Origin: Campanula takesimana
Lineage: Eukaryota; Streptophyta; Magnoliopsida; Asterales; Campanulaceae
Direction of reading: 5' to 3'
DNA length: 64,000 nt
Assembly (NCBI GenBank): GCA_026119855.1
Contig: JAOWBW010000254.1
Coordinates: forward strand, 372,001 to 436,000
The translations under genes and the position numbers were made by a program. The notes beneath the pieces are model-generated. The model was given only the letters and a program-made list of their open reading frames with translations. It was not told the origin of the DNA and did no database searches. Each line of letters begins with the position of its first letter. The first letter of the stretch is position 1. Shown here one piece after another: positions 49,475 to 60,868 of the stretch.

Positions 49475-51160
49475 ATGAAAGAACCGACATGTGTAAAAGA
49501 AGTTCAGAGGTTGAATGGAAGGGTGGCCGCCCTGGGGAGATTTATTGCCAAATCGGCAGAAAAGTCATTACCATTCTTCAAGGCTATGAAAGGAACTAAG
49601 GACTTTGACTGGACCCCAGAATGCTCAGCAGCATTCCAGCAGATAAAAGAATACCTGGGTTCACCTCCACTACTTAGCAGTCCGATTATGGGAGAGACAC
49701 TCTCCGTATTCCTTGCGGCGACAGACAGAGACGTGGCGGCCGTATTAGTACGAGAAGATAATGGAATTCAGAAGCCGGTGTACTATGTAAGTAAAGCATT
49801 GTCAGACACCAAAAACAGGTACTATAATGCCGAGAAGATAGCATATGCCTTGGTCATTGCCGCCAGAAAACTGCGCGCATATTTCTCTGCTCATCCCATT
49901 ACGGTTTATACTGACGCGCCACTCAGGAAGATACTGCACAAGATGGACAGCTCAGGAAGATTACTGAACTGGTCAATTGAATTGACCGAGTTCGATATAA
50001 CCTACAAGCCGAGGAAGACATTGATGGCGCAGCCACTGGTAGACTTCTTAGTCGAGACCGCGTTCTCCAGCGAGTATACGCCGACGACCAGGAAGAGGAA
50101 ATCTCCCATTGATAGGGAACCACTGGAAGAACTACCAGGTGACTGTTGGGTCTTATACACAGATGGATCAACAACAAAAGGAAGAAGTAGAGCCGGCGTA
50201 TATCTGATAAGCCCAGGCGGCGAACATGTAGCCCGTGACTTCATCAGATTTAAATTCCCAGCTTCAAACAACCAGGCCGAGTATGAAGCCCTGGTCTTGG
50301 GAATAGAAAGGGCAAAGTTCTTTGGTGCAAGCAAACTGGTGGCCTATAGCAATTCCCAACTCGTGGTAAGTCAAGTGAAAGGGGAGTACAACACCGAGAA
50401 CCACATGCTGACGAAATACCGAGATCTCGTCCTGAATCTCACTAAAAACTTGGAATTTTGGGAAATAAGGCAAGTAGGACGGGAACACAACCAGGAGGCC
50501 GACTTGTTGTCAAAGATGGCCACGTCAGAAGAGGCCAATCCTCTAGTCATCTACGCCGATCAACCTGCCTACGAGAGATTGGAGATATTGATTCTCGATG
50601 ACGAGGAAAGAACTTGGATTGAAGACTACAAGGACTACATCGAGAAAGGAAAACTACCAGAAGACGAGTTGGCGGCCAAGATGATAAAGAAGAAGACGGC
50701 CAGGTACATAGTCTGGAACGACATTCTATATCGAAGGTCATTCTCCAGGCCCCTCTTGAGATGCGTCTCCCCTAAAGACACAGAGAAATTACTGGCCGAG
50801 GTTCATGAAGGAGTTTGCGGAGGACACCCGGGGGCCAGAACCCTTGCTGATAAAGTGATCACACTTGGTTACTACTGGCCTAACTTAAGAGAAGAAGCCC
50901 AAGCCTATGTAAAGAAGTGTGACAAATGCCAGCGTTTCTCAGACCTGCCCAAAGTGCCACCGGTTGAACAAAGTCTCGTCATACCGACATGGCCCTTTGA
51001 CATGTGGGGAGTCGACATCATTGGACCATTTCCCCTGGCAAAAGGAAGCAACAAGTTCGTAATTGTAGAATTTGACTATTTCACAAAGTGGGTGGAGGCT
51101 AAGCCCTTGGTGAAAATCACAGAGGAAAACACCATCAACTTCATCCATGACTACATATAG
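49475..51160 (+). CDS. gypsy RNase H, archaeal-type RNase H and integrase N-part
   Basis: An open 561-codon frame: RT connection (VKEVQRLNGRVAALGRFI), the RT-linked RNase H (AATDRDVAAVLV near residue 85; PVYYVSKAL), then a second RNase H (VLYTDGSTTKGRSRAGVYLI near 225; NNQAEYEALVLGIERAKFFG) as in Tat elements. The integrase zinc-binding region follows (HPGARTLADKVITLGYYWPN, CDKCQRF) with the first catalytic Asp block (FDMWGVDIIGPFPLAKGSN). It ends at a TAG within the integrase core. It is part of a broken polyprotein and has no start context of its own. Confidence 0.85.
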   Translation: MKEPTCVKEVQRLNGRVAALGRFIAKSAEKSLPFFKAMKGTKDFDWTPECSAAFQQIKEYLGSPPLLSSPIMGETLSVFLAATDRDVAAVLVREDNGIQKPVYYVSKALSDTKNRYYNAEKIAYALVIAARKLRAYFSAHPITVYTDAPLRKILHKMDSSGRLLNWSIELTEFDITYKPRKTLMAQPLVDFLVETAFSSEYTPTTRKRKSPIDREPLEELPGDCWVLYTDGSTTKGRSRAGVYLISPGGEHVARDFIRFKFPASNNQAEYEALVLGIERAKFFGASKLVAYSNSQLVVSQVKGEYNTENHMLTKYRDLVLNLTKNLEFWEIRQVGREHNQEADLLSKMATSEEANPLVIYADQPAYERLEILILDDEERTWIEDYKDYIEKGKLPEDELAAKMIKKKTARYIVWNDILYRRSFSRPLLRCVSPKDTEKLLAEVHEGVCGGHPGARTLADKVITLGYYWPNLREEAQAYVKKCDKCQRFSDLPKVPPVEQSLVIPTWPFDMWGVDIIGPFPLAKGSNKFVIVEFDYFTKWVEAKPLVKITEENTINFIHDYI

Positions 51161-51846
51161 TGTCAGTTCGGCGTCCCACACTCTATCGTGACCGACAACG
51201 GACTCCAGTTCTCTGACGCTTTCACCGAAGAATTAAACAGACTAGGAGTCAAGCACAGAGGTCATCGGTCAGTCATCCTCAAGGAAATGGACAAGCTGAG
51301 GCAGCAAACAAATTAATATTAAAAGCCCTGACCAAGAGTTTAGAAGGAAGTCAAGAAAAGTGGCTGGACGACCTCCCCCTTGCTTTATGGGCAGTTCGTA
51401 CAACCACTCGGGGGCCGACTGGGGAGACTCCCTTTGCGCTAACTTACGGATCAGAAGCTATGGCTCCAGCCGAGATGGCCTTACCTACCTTCAGGGTATC
51501 CAATTATGACGAGGTGGCCAATGAATACAACTGACTCCTAGACTTAGACCTAGTTGAAGCAAAAAGGCTGACGGCTCAACTCATAATGATCAATTATAAG
51601 CAAAAGACCAAGGCCTACCATGACAGTAAGGTAAAGAAAACAGTTTTTGAAGTCAGCGACTGGGTACTCAGAAAGATCGAGTCGACACATTTGAAGGCTC
51701 AACAGAATAAGCTCTCTCCGAATTGGGAAGGCCCCTACATCGTTACTGACGTTATCAGAGAAGGGATCTATATGCTCAAAACTCCGGAAGGAAAAGAGCT
51801 TAAGCACCTATGGCATTCGGAGCACTTGAGGAGATACTATCAGTAA
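51161..51846 (+). pseudogene. gypsy integrase C-part, broken
   Basis: Continues in frame after the TAG (CQFGVPHSIVTDNGLQFSDA), is shifted near 51,270, and recovers as ALTKSLEGSQEKWLDDLPLA and then the C-terminal domain (TKAYHDSKVKK; LSPNWEGPYIVTDVIREGIY) ending RRYYQ at 51,846. A TGA at 51,531 interrupts it. Confidence 0.85.
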
Positions 51847-52694
51847 CTCCTCGGCACCCAATCTATCTTTTTTGCTTTCTAGATTAGATTTTTGGTCTTT
51901 AGTTCGTAGCATTTATCGAATTAGATATTCCTTTATTATTATAAATAAAGTTTTCCCTTTTGCAACTTTGATTCTTAAGCACGGTCCAAGCACTACTTAG
52001 CAATGCCGAGATCGTCATTCCGAGTTGACCAACGTCACGACTCAAGACAAGTAGAACCTAACTCTGTCGGCTAGTGCTCTCAAATTTGGGTTAAGATTAT
52101 TACATCGAGTCCCCACGGCAATTTGAGACTAGCCATGAGTTAGTCCCTATAAAACCGAGTTCCTAACGCTCGTCACGGCCAATCACGGTGAACGACCACG
52201 GCCTACAACGTAGCCTGACTCAGCTACAATCAAAACCTAATTTTATCAGCTGATGCTCTCCAATTTGGGTTAAGATGTATACATCTAGATCCCACGACAA
52301 TTGGAGACTAGCCATGAGTTAGTTCTTGCAGAGCTCCTAACGCTCGTCACGGCCACTAACGGTGAACGACCACGGCCTATAACAAAGCCCAAGCTGGATG
52401 ACGCGTCCCATTATCTCAGACAGTGTTGACATCTTAAACCGAGATAAAATGACATGAACAGATGATGAGATAACACTTACCTACGTAACAGTTAAGAGAA
52501 CCAGGGTTCATTTACACCTCAAACCGAGGTAGACAAATCCATACAAATTCCAAGTGTTTACGCCCCCCAGATTACGCTGGACCAGGTATACAAATACTGA
52601 ACAAAAATAAATTGTTTCAAGCCAAACCGGCTTACAGCAATAAAAAAGACAAATTGTATCCAAAGGCCCCACCGGCCTGACATCACAAAAACAC
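51847..52694. repeat. gypsy spacer with 180-bp tandem duplication
   Basis: Two diverged copies of a unit of about 180 bp start near 52,056 and 52,236 (shared blocks gagactagccatgagttagt and aacgctcgtcacggcca). The rest is spacer between pol and the antisense gene, with its 3' UTR presumably at 52,500-52,694. Confidence 0.75.
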
Positions 52695-55467
52695 CTAATC
52701 CATACCGGCCTTGGCATCAGCCGCGGCCCGTTCCAAGAGTTTCTCAAAGTTGTTAGGATCCAATGCAGGCGGGTCCCAAACAGGCCTATTAGCCTTACGG
52801 TCTCGGGCCTTAATGATCCTAAGAGCACCTTCAGAAAATGGAACCAAGGAATGAGCCGCCCTCGCCTCAACGCTATAGGCATCCTGCTGGAAAAGACAAG
52901 CACACTTCTCCAATGGCACATTAACTTCCGGATCGATATACAGAAGACGAGTCAAGTTAGACCAAGCATCATTGTAAACTGTGCCGACACGATCGCTCAA
53001 ATCCTCCTTAAATTGAGGCCCCCTCTTATAGGCTTCAACGGCGGCTTTCTCTCTCTCCATTACACTTTCCTCCAAACGAGCATGCCGGTCTTCTAGCAAA
53101 GCAAGCTTCTCCTCAGCCGTGACCTTCGGCACGCTTCCTCTCCTCTTCGGCATCCGCCTTCGAAGTCAGCAAGGACTCTCTCAAAGTCGCTACCTCGGCC
53201 TGAGACTGGCGATGCAAGGCGTCAAGAGAGGCGTTCTCCTTCTCCAAAGAAATCACCCTACCGTTGAGGTCACCACTAAGATCCTTGAGCTTCACCACCT
53301 CGGCTTCTTTCTCTTTCAAAGATTCATAGGCTTGCCGGTACATGGTGTAGTCGACCTGAGCAAGGGAAGCGAGCTACAAAAGTGGGAAAAATGAGCAAGT
53401 ATAGGAGGAATATATAGGAACCGAGATATCCAGAAGCAGTACCTTGCTAAGAATCAAGCCCTTGCGGTTTAGCATTTGTTGAGAGGTGAGTCTCTCGGCA
53501 GCCAGATGTTCTATAGTATCAGCATTCATAGCTCTTTTTATCACCGAGCCCCCCTTCTTCAAGGAAAGACCAGAGAGGACCGCCACGTCCATACCCGATA
53601 GAATGGGGACCCCACCAAACTTCTCAACCCAACGTTTTACCTCGTCCTCATGGGTAACCGTGGCAGAGGCAGAGTCATGAGTAGATGGAGCCACCCTCTT
53701 GGCAGATTGAGCCCGGGTTTCCCTGGCATCTTCCATTGCCCTCTTTTGACGAGCAGGGGCATCTCCCTGGTCCACCTCAGTTGTAACTTGGATGCCTTGA
53801 CTCTGGCACTGACCCAGAGATTGGCTATTAGTAGGGATCTTCTCGGTCTCGGGGGCCATATCCTCGGTGTCTTTACCAGCTTCAACCCGGACTGCCAGAG
53901 GGACCGCGAAATCTTCTTTATTCTGAAGCAAGGTCTGCCTAGCCTCCATGTCGGTGTGACGCTTCTCCAAGGCCGCTGTCCTAGACCTCTCCTTCTTCAA
54001 CCTAGCCGCCTCGACGGGATCAACTTTCTCAATCTCACATTCCTCGATTTGCTCCATGGTCAGAACTGCATAAGAAGATTTATATCAGACCGAGACGTGA
54101 CAAAAGTCAGGAAGGAAAAAAGAGCAAGGTTCAATAATTACAGCCTATCGTGTCTTCAATTTTGAGACAAACATTGTTCTTCTCGTGGCAATGCACACAC
54201 TCGTGAAGAAAAACAAAGTTTGGGTGAACTATCCAATCTGGAAACCTATTCTCTCTCAGAACGTCGACCTTGGGAACAACACCGTCAATAGGCCCCTTCA
54301 TCAACCCAGCCTGAACATAATACCGAGGGTCCCTCTCCAACTCACTCCAATCAAGCGTACCAAGAGCAAAAAATTCTTCAAGTTTTGCAATCAACTCATC
54401 ACTCCATGCAGGCTTGTGGACCTCTACAGGACGACATGGTGAGTAAGACGGGACAGAAAACTCCCAACCAAAATGAGATTCGACCCTAATGACGTGGGTA
54501 TTCCACCCCGATACCTTGCTTACAGTCCCAGAAATAGGAGAAATGATCTTGGGGGTGGACGGGTCCGACTTTATAGTCAAAGTCCTCGTCGTTTTGTTAT
54601 AACTCACGTTAAAGAAATGGTCGAAGGCGGACATACATGGCTCAAATTTGAGACTGCGGCACAAGACAATGAAGCTGACCAGATACCTGACAGCATTAGC
54701 ACCGATATGAGCAGGCACGAGCTCCCAAGATTCCAAGAACTCATTGATAAAAGGGTCAAGAGGAAGTCTTAAACCTAGCTGAAACTGTTTATAGAAGAAG
54801 GAAACGACTGCCTGATCATAGTAAAAGTTATGAACTTTTTCATCGGTATCCAGGGGCGCGGCCTTACTGTAATATAGATGGTATTCCTCACGGTCTATTC
54901 CATACCGAGAATAAAGAACTTCAAGCATCTCGTCCCCTGATTTGGGATGTTTCTCTGTGATTGGACCTGATTTACCCTTATTAGCCTTCCTGGCTCCAGC
55001 GCCGCGTTGTGATCGGGTAACTCGGTCATCAAAACGATCCACTATCCTTCCGGACGTACTCTCCCCGGCCATACCTATAGAAGAACCAGAGGGGTTACAC
55101 TCATCAAGAAGCCTAGATAAATCCATATTCCCCCCGAATCGACTACTAGGGCCGAGGAGGAGGCATTCTCAATATAGGATCGGAAAACCGACTTATCCTT
55201 AACATAATGGAGAAAAATGTGCTGAATAACGGCATCAAAGGTGTTAAGAAGCGTTATGCCGTCTGCAATACCACTAAGAGCTCTCGGGGCGAATAGACCA
55301 GATGGATACCTCACATCATCTCGGGGGGTTTTGTTCAAAAACAACAGGTCACTTATCGCCATTAAAGACAACATTTTCCATACCCCCTCTAACAGTATAT
55401 AAATCCTATTATTTCGTTCATGAAAGCCGTACATGGCATCGGGGTCGAAATTATGAATATCGGACAT
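52695..55467 (-). pseudogene. Spliced antisense gene of the gypsy element
   Basis: Minus strand, opposite to gag-pol. The start MSDIHNFDPDAMYGFHERNN is at 55,467. A one-base shift in a G run near 55,135 leads into the frame with MDLSRLLDECNPSG. Exon 1 continues through a gypsy-type-transposon domain (RYGIDREEYHLYYSKAAPLD, QLGLRLPLDPFINEFLESW). Intron 1 is 54,066-54,141 (GT-AG, 76 bp). Exon 2 (54,065-53,443) is charged. Intron 2 is 53,374-53,442 (GT-AG, 69 bp). Exon 3 is coiled coil (SLKEKEAEVVKLKDLSGDLN), shifts frame near 53,125 and ends at 52,695. Both introns join the frames without a shift. The domain resembles the family annotated as putative gypsy-type transposon protein (PF04195). Function unknown. 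Confidence 0.75.
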
Positions 55468-56430
55468 GGCAAGAAATGAGAAACTATCCTAGAAATGTAG
55501 AATTACTCCGGGACGAAATGCGAAGGGGAGAAAGTTTAAAGCTTTAAAAGCCCCAAAACCCTAACAATTGCAGCAATAGCAGAAAGGGCAAAAAGAGATC
55601 GGAGTGGTTCCTTAATCGAAACTGTAATCGGAGGAAAAGGGTCAGCTGGGGGCGTTGACGGAAACGATCAGAACAGATTATGGAGATCGGCAGCAGAAAT
55701 CGATTTTCCCAAGTTCTGGCCGGCGATGAGTAGAGCGCACTGTTTCTTTGGGGGGAAATTCAAAAAGTGAAATGAAAGAAGAAATTTGAATTTATATTTC
55801 GAGTTAAACGGGTTAACCCGAATCCAAGCAGACCGTACCCGGGCTGGCACGTTTCCCACTAAGCCCTATCATTAGCCCTAATTAATAGGGGCGTGGTTTC
55901 AAGGGAGATGTCCATTCAATCAATCATACGAGCCGCCTGACAGTGAGCAGTCCAAAGGAAAACGTTTGGGGTGACTCAACCGTTAAAACCCGTGGCAAGT
56001 CAGTAGATATAAAACGCCGACCGGGAACCATCGACGTGATGAGTCAGAGGGTCGAGAAGCAAAAAGATAATAACAAGGGTCAATGAAGACGAGACCCTGA
56101 GCTGTCTAAATTACCAGGGACTCCATTTACGGTTTGATTTATAACATAGCAATGGATCTGGAGGATACCGGGGTATGATCGCCAAGATAAAGATAAAGGA
56201 GTACATGTCGAGATCAAGTAATAAAATGCTTTCTGAGTACAGGTTAAATTGAAGGTTCAACACATATAGAGTATGCAGTTCCAAGACAATGCCGACAAGC
56301 ATAAAAGAGGTTTCCATTAGCATTATAGACAAATCAAAAGGACCCCCACAACAAGGTCGGGAGCCTGACCTATACAAAAAAAAAAAAAAAAAAAAAAAAA
56401 AAAGACTATTGGATCATCCTAACTAAAGAT

Positions 56431-56781
56431 TCAAGAAAGATCACAATCTTGATCTTCGTCATCTTCCTCCCACTCAACGTCTCCATCATACCCATATTCA
56501 TCAATAATAATGGGATCTTCATCACCTTCATCATCATCCTCGTCCTCATCCTTTGACTTTCCTACATCAGGATCATCGTCGGAGAATTCATCAACGGGGT
56601 CCGGCTCCGAGTATTTGCCATTACTATCGGACGGTGATTCTTCCGCCGGAAAAGATGAACGTTTCTTGGATGGAAACATTGAACCATCGCTGCTCGAAGA
56701 ATCATACTTCTCAACTTGATTTTCTGATTCTGTACTCACTTCTTCCGGGAATGCATCATTGTAAGACCTCTTTGGAGCCAT
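56431..56781 (-). CDS. Small acidic antisense ORF of the gypsy element
   Basis: 116 codons starting MAPKRSYNDAFPEEVSTESE, intact. The N-terminus is basic and serine-rich (SKKRSSFPAEESPSDS), and the C-terminal half is strongly acidic (DEDEDDDEGDEDP, EWEEDDEDQD). The composition resembles nuclear chaperone-like or acidic-tail proteins, but no family is recognised. A run of about 25 A's (56,379-56,403) lies just downstream of its stop. It is 960 bp upstream of the larger antisense gene and may be a separate gene or an alternative first part. Confidence 0.5.
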   Translation of the reverse strand: MAPKRSYNDAFPEEVSTESENQVEKYDSSSSDGSMFPSKKRSSFPAEESPSDSNGKYSEPDPVDEFSDDDPDVGKSKDEDEDDDEGDEDPIIIDEYGYDGDVEWEEDDEDQDCDLS

Positions 56782-57118
56782 GGGGGAGCTTCTTGAAAGA
56801 ACTCTGGAGCTACTTGAAGATTCTTGAAAACAGAGGAGGTTCTTGAAGAGGAAATACTAAGAGGCTTATATTTATAAGCAATTGGAATATGAAGGGGTGG
56901 ATTACTTATACTACTCATAATTGGGATGTAATTAATGGAGCATTCGTTTTCCAAGAAGAGTAATGATTCCACCTGAATTAAATCCATAGTGACATCAGCA
57001 AATCCAATCAGCAAGGGATTTTGGCGGCTAACTATCAAATCAAAGTAAATGAAAGGCAGAGCAAGTACAAGGGGCACAGTTCCTACTCGGCATGCCGAGA
57101 TAGAAACTCGGGGGCCAC

Positions 57119-57728
57119 TGAACGACATAAACCGACATGGACAAAATGGGACCCATACACTCTGGGCTCACATCTCAAAGAGGCCCATAATCTCATATGC
57201 CGACATCAAGTAGGCCGAGCAGGCAACTCTTACCTAGGCCGAGTTCAATAGGCCTAATCCCTAGCCGGCCTCAAAAACCTCCCATTATCACAGGGAGTCC
57301 ATTTACAGAGTTTGATTACAACTCTAACAGCGGAGATCCTTATCTAAACAAGGATATCTCTTCTATAAGATAACTGGGATACCACTCATCCTTATCCGGA
57401 GTCTATCTCCAAGGAATACGAGTCCCACAGTAATACGGGCTCCCTGGCTTTCTTAACAAGTCAGGACTCATTCACCTGCGCCTATATAAACATGTCCTCA
57501 AAACAGGAGACGGGTAATGAACTCTTTGGCTCTAAACTAGTCAATTGATTTCTTTATTCACATATACCACCCGTATTCTTACTCTCACGCCGGAGGGCCT
57601 TCGCCGGTGAAGCCCCAGCGTAGTTTACGTTTGTTTATTGTGCGCAGATCCAAACGGGGAAGATCTCATTGCTGGATTTATCCGAACTGCTAGACGAAGG
57701 GCTGATCCGACACGTTTTGGCAGCATCA
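57119..57728 (+). repeat. 3' LTR of the gypsy element
   Basis: 610 bp, direct repeat of 45,757-46,411, preceded by the purine-rich tract gggggccac. Confidence 0.93.
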
Positions 57729-57733
57729 TGAAA

Positions 57734-59063
57734 ATATCACAGATTTTCTCGACATAAATAGATAACAATGACTAATTCTATTTCAATGTTGAAAAACACA
57801 AGGAAGATAAACATTTACTCAGCATAGAAAAATGATTACAAACTTTATTACAAATTGTAAGAAATATAAAGGTGTAAAAGTACAATACTAATGAGTCAAA
57901 CTTTTATCGACTATTTACATGGAATTGATGTAGTACTACCTCTGTCCCTAAATGAGTGTCCAAATTTCATTTTAAGAGAATAACAGATTGACATACAACT
58001 GGAATATCATCGATTTGTGAGCTTGATGCTTGTGTCAAGGAATCATTCTCATATAGTGATCTAGCAGACTGGTTCACAGTTATCTGATTCAGAAGTTGAT
58101 ATCGAAGGAAAGAATCAAAATTGTTCAAGATCCATATGGTTAGAAACATGAAATTGGATGCATAGACTCAAGGAAGGTGGAATAGGAAGAAAATCTCACC
58201 CTAGGTTTTTTCCAGGACTGATTCTTGTTGCCCACATATCTGTATCTTCGTCCAAAGTCCCTTTTCCAAACTGAAGCTAGCTTAGAAAGGCATAGAGGTG
58301 ACTAGCGTGTATGTAACTATAACATATATTTCCAATTTGATCCGTATCCAGTCCCACATGAAGAGGTGAGTTTCATTTTTCAATCAGTTGACTATATTAA
58401 CTTTGATTTTCCACACAGTTTGAATTTATTTGTTTCCTCAACACTTGAATTCACATGTTGCAGTTGGAAGAATTCTCTCATATAGAAAATCTTCAGAAGC
58501 TCGCTCATAAACCATCTCCTCTTTGGAGACCATAGTTAACTGTTGCTTGAAATCACTTTAATAGTCAGCCACTCATAAGATTAGTAAGACCTTCCTATGC
58601 TACAAAAGGCCTAAATGATAACTTCGCAGGAAATTATCTTCTTTTGTCACTGAAAACAAATGAAATAAATGAGTGACCATATCTAACTATTCCTTAACAT
58701 TAGGGATTGCCCATTAATGTCATATTTTTTTATTCTGATAAAGGAAAACTCATCCTGGTTTGGAAAGGTGGTTTTATATTATCTTTTTCATGGTTTGCTT
58801 GTGCTTTAGTAATGATTTCTTGAAAAAGCAAGAGAGATGGAGAGCTTAAAAGTGGAACCAAAGATAACTGATAGACAAAACAAAAAAATAATCAAAAAAC
58901 CAATCTAAATATGTTAAGATTTTATCTTCTTTCTAAGATCCAAACCAAAATTAATGGATAGGAATCACCTCTATTATCAACATCAGGGAATACAATCTTG
59001 CTAAGAATGTGCGTTCGGCCATTCCATTTCCCTAATGTCAGGTTTTAATTTCCGTTTTATGAA
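57734..59063. other. Copy 2 intron 1 block up to copia C
   Basis: Corresponds to 14,820-16,733 and 19,597-19,846 of copy 1, with about 700 bp missing relative to 15,010-15,720. It has no Helitron, MULE-like MITE or hAT. The gene-like minus-strand fragments of 15,690-16,450 recur at 57,967-58,510. Confidence 0.7.
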
Positions 59064-59347
59064 TGATGCAAAACTTATATTTTATTCACAATGTCATGAT
59101 ATATAGATACAAGAGGTAGAGTCCTAATTATGAACAATGTACTAGTTTCCTAATCTAAATACAATTGTAATATTTATAATATTATTAAAGGTACAAAATG
59201 ACTAGAAAGAGTAGAGAACAAGAAACCCTAGGAAACCCTAGGTAGTAACTCGGCTAGGGCTAGGGTTAAGGTTGACCCGAGTGTGACCCGGGTATATCCT
59301 GCTAGGGTTAGGGTTGACCCGAGTGTGACCCGGGTATATCCTTAATA
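59064..59347 (-). repeat. 3' LTR of copia C
   Basis: Contains a tandem duplication of about 44 bp with gacccgagtgtgacccggg and ctagggttagggtt, also present in the other LTR copies (20,034-20,120 and 63,778-63,870). Confidence 0.9.
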
Positions 59348-59400
59348 CGCCCTCGCAAGATGGACGATCCATGGAGAAGACCAATCTTGGAAATAAGTTG

Positions 59401-60868
59401 TTAGTAGCGGAGCCGAGGTAGCGGTTTGCTAAGAACGTCAGCGAGTTGATCATCACCCGAGATGTGTTGGACGTGCAACGAGCCAGATTGTACTAGTTCA
59501 CGAACAAAGTAAAAGGAGAGAGCAACATGTTTCATACGAGAGTGAAAAACTGGGTTTGCAGAGTAAGTAGTAGCACCAAGGTTGTCACAATAAATGACTG
59601 AAGAATGAGAAAGAGAGAACCCAAGTTCAGTGAGGAGGTTTTGAACCCAGATAACCTCTGCAGTAGAGTCAGCGACCGCACGAAATTCAGCCTCAGTAGA
59701 GAAGCGGGCCAGTGACCGTTGTTTTCTAGAGGACCAGGCAACAGGATTGCGGCTATAGTAAACCAAAAAAACAGAAGTGGAGACATAGTCGGTTTTATCA
59801 CCTGCCCAGTCAGCGTCACAGAAGGCATGTAGGTTGGGAGGGGAAGCAGGAAAAAATCTGGATCCCCAAGTGCATGGAGCCATGAAGGTAGCGAAGAATC
59901 CGTTTGAGGTCTATCCAATGTGTCTGTTGAGGGTTTTGCATAAACTGAGTCAGTTTGTTGACCGAAAAGTCTATGTCAAGCCAGGTAAAGGAGAAATACT
60001 GGAGCCCACCAACCAGAGCTCGATATGTAGTAGGATCAACAGCAGGGGTGTTAGTGGACTTGGTAAGGGGCGGGGAGACGACAATGGGTGTGGGAAGGGG
60101 TTTGGAGTCATGCATTTTATGGAGAGTGAGAAGATCATGGATGTATTTTGACTGAGAAAGGAGAAGACCATCGCGGTTAGGAGTGACTTCTACCCTCAAG
60201 AAATAGGACAAAGGACCAAGATCTTTAAGGGAGAAACGGTTTGAGATGCTAGTTATGAATGAGGTGAGGGTGGGGTTGGAGGGCCCTGTGACAATAATAT
60301 CATCAACATAGACAAGGAGATAAAGCGGGGAACGGTGTTTAAAAAGAAAGAGAGAGGGATCAGCTAAGGATGGTTGAAAGCCATAGGAAAGAAGATAAGT
60401 TTTGAGTTCATTAAACCAGGCACGTGGTGCTTGTTTGAGCCCATAAATGGCTTTGGATAGGCGACAAACAAATGAGGGGTTGTTGGAATCGACAAAACCT
60501 GGGGGTTGCGTCATAAACACTGTCTCAGAAAGAGTACCTTGAAGGAAGGCATTATTGACATCAAGTTGGCGAAGGGACCAACGATGAGTGGTGGCAAGAG
60601 ACAAAAGAAGACGAACGGTGGCGGGTTTGACAACCGGGCTGAAGGTTTCAGAATAATTAACTCCGCGTTGTTGGTGGAAGCCTTTGGCGACAAGGCGGGC
60701 TTTGTATTTCTGAATGGTGTTATCAGGGTTATACTTGATGCAGAAAACCCATTTGCAACCAATGACATTGTGGGCGGTTGAGGGAGGAATAAGGGACCCA
60801 GTTTGGTTGCTGGTGAGAGCTTGGTATTCGGCAAGCATGGCATCACGCCAATGAAGAATGGAGAGTGC
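59401..60868 (-). pseudogene. copia C reverse transcriptase and RNase H
   Basis: 59,816-60,838 encodes RT: VIGCKWVFCIKYNPDNTIQK, LDVNNAFLQGTLSETVFM, IYGLKQAPRAWFNELK and YVDDIIVTG near 60,300. A frameshift near 59,870 leads to RNase H at 59,401-59,883 (FCDADWAGDKTDYVSTSVFL, STEAEFRAVADS, DQLADVLSKPLPR). An in-frame TAA at 60,869 separates RT from the linker. Confidence 0.88.

Larger units (their letters stand above)
45757..57728 (+). mobile_element. Tat-type Ty3/gypsy element, full length, defective
   Basis: 11,972 bp with LTRs 45,757-46,411 and 57,119-57,728 (TGAACGACATA ... GCAGCATCA) and the target duplication TGAAA (45,752-45,756, 57,729-57,733). Copy 1 (14,816-14,822) shows the empty site ggtgaaaatatc. 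Order is LTR, primer-binding site like the tRNA-Asp type (tggttccattgccggg), gag, protease, RT, RNase H, second archaeal-type RNase H, integrase, a spacer with antisense genes, then a purine-rich tract ctcgggggccac and the 3' LTR. Dual RNase H and antisense ORFs define the Tat lineage. Pol has frameshifts, stops and an RT deletion. Confidence 0.95.
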
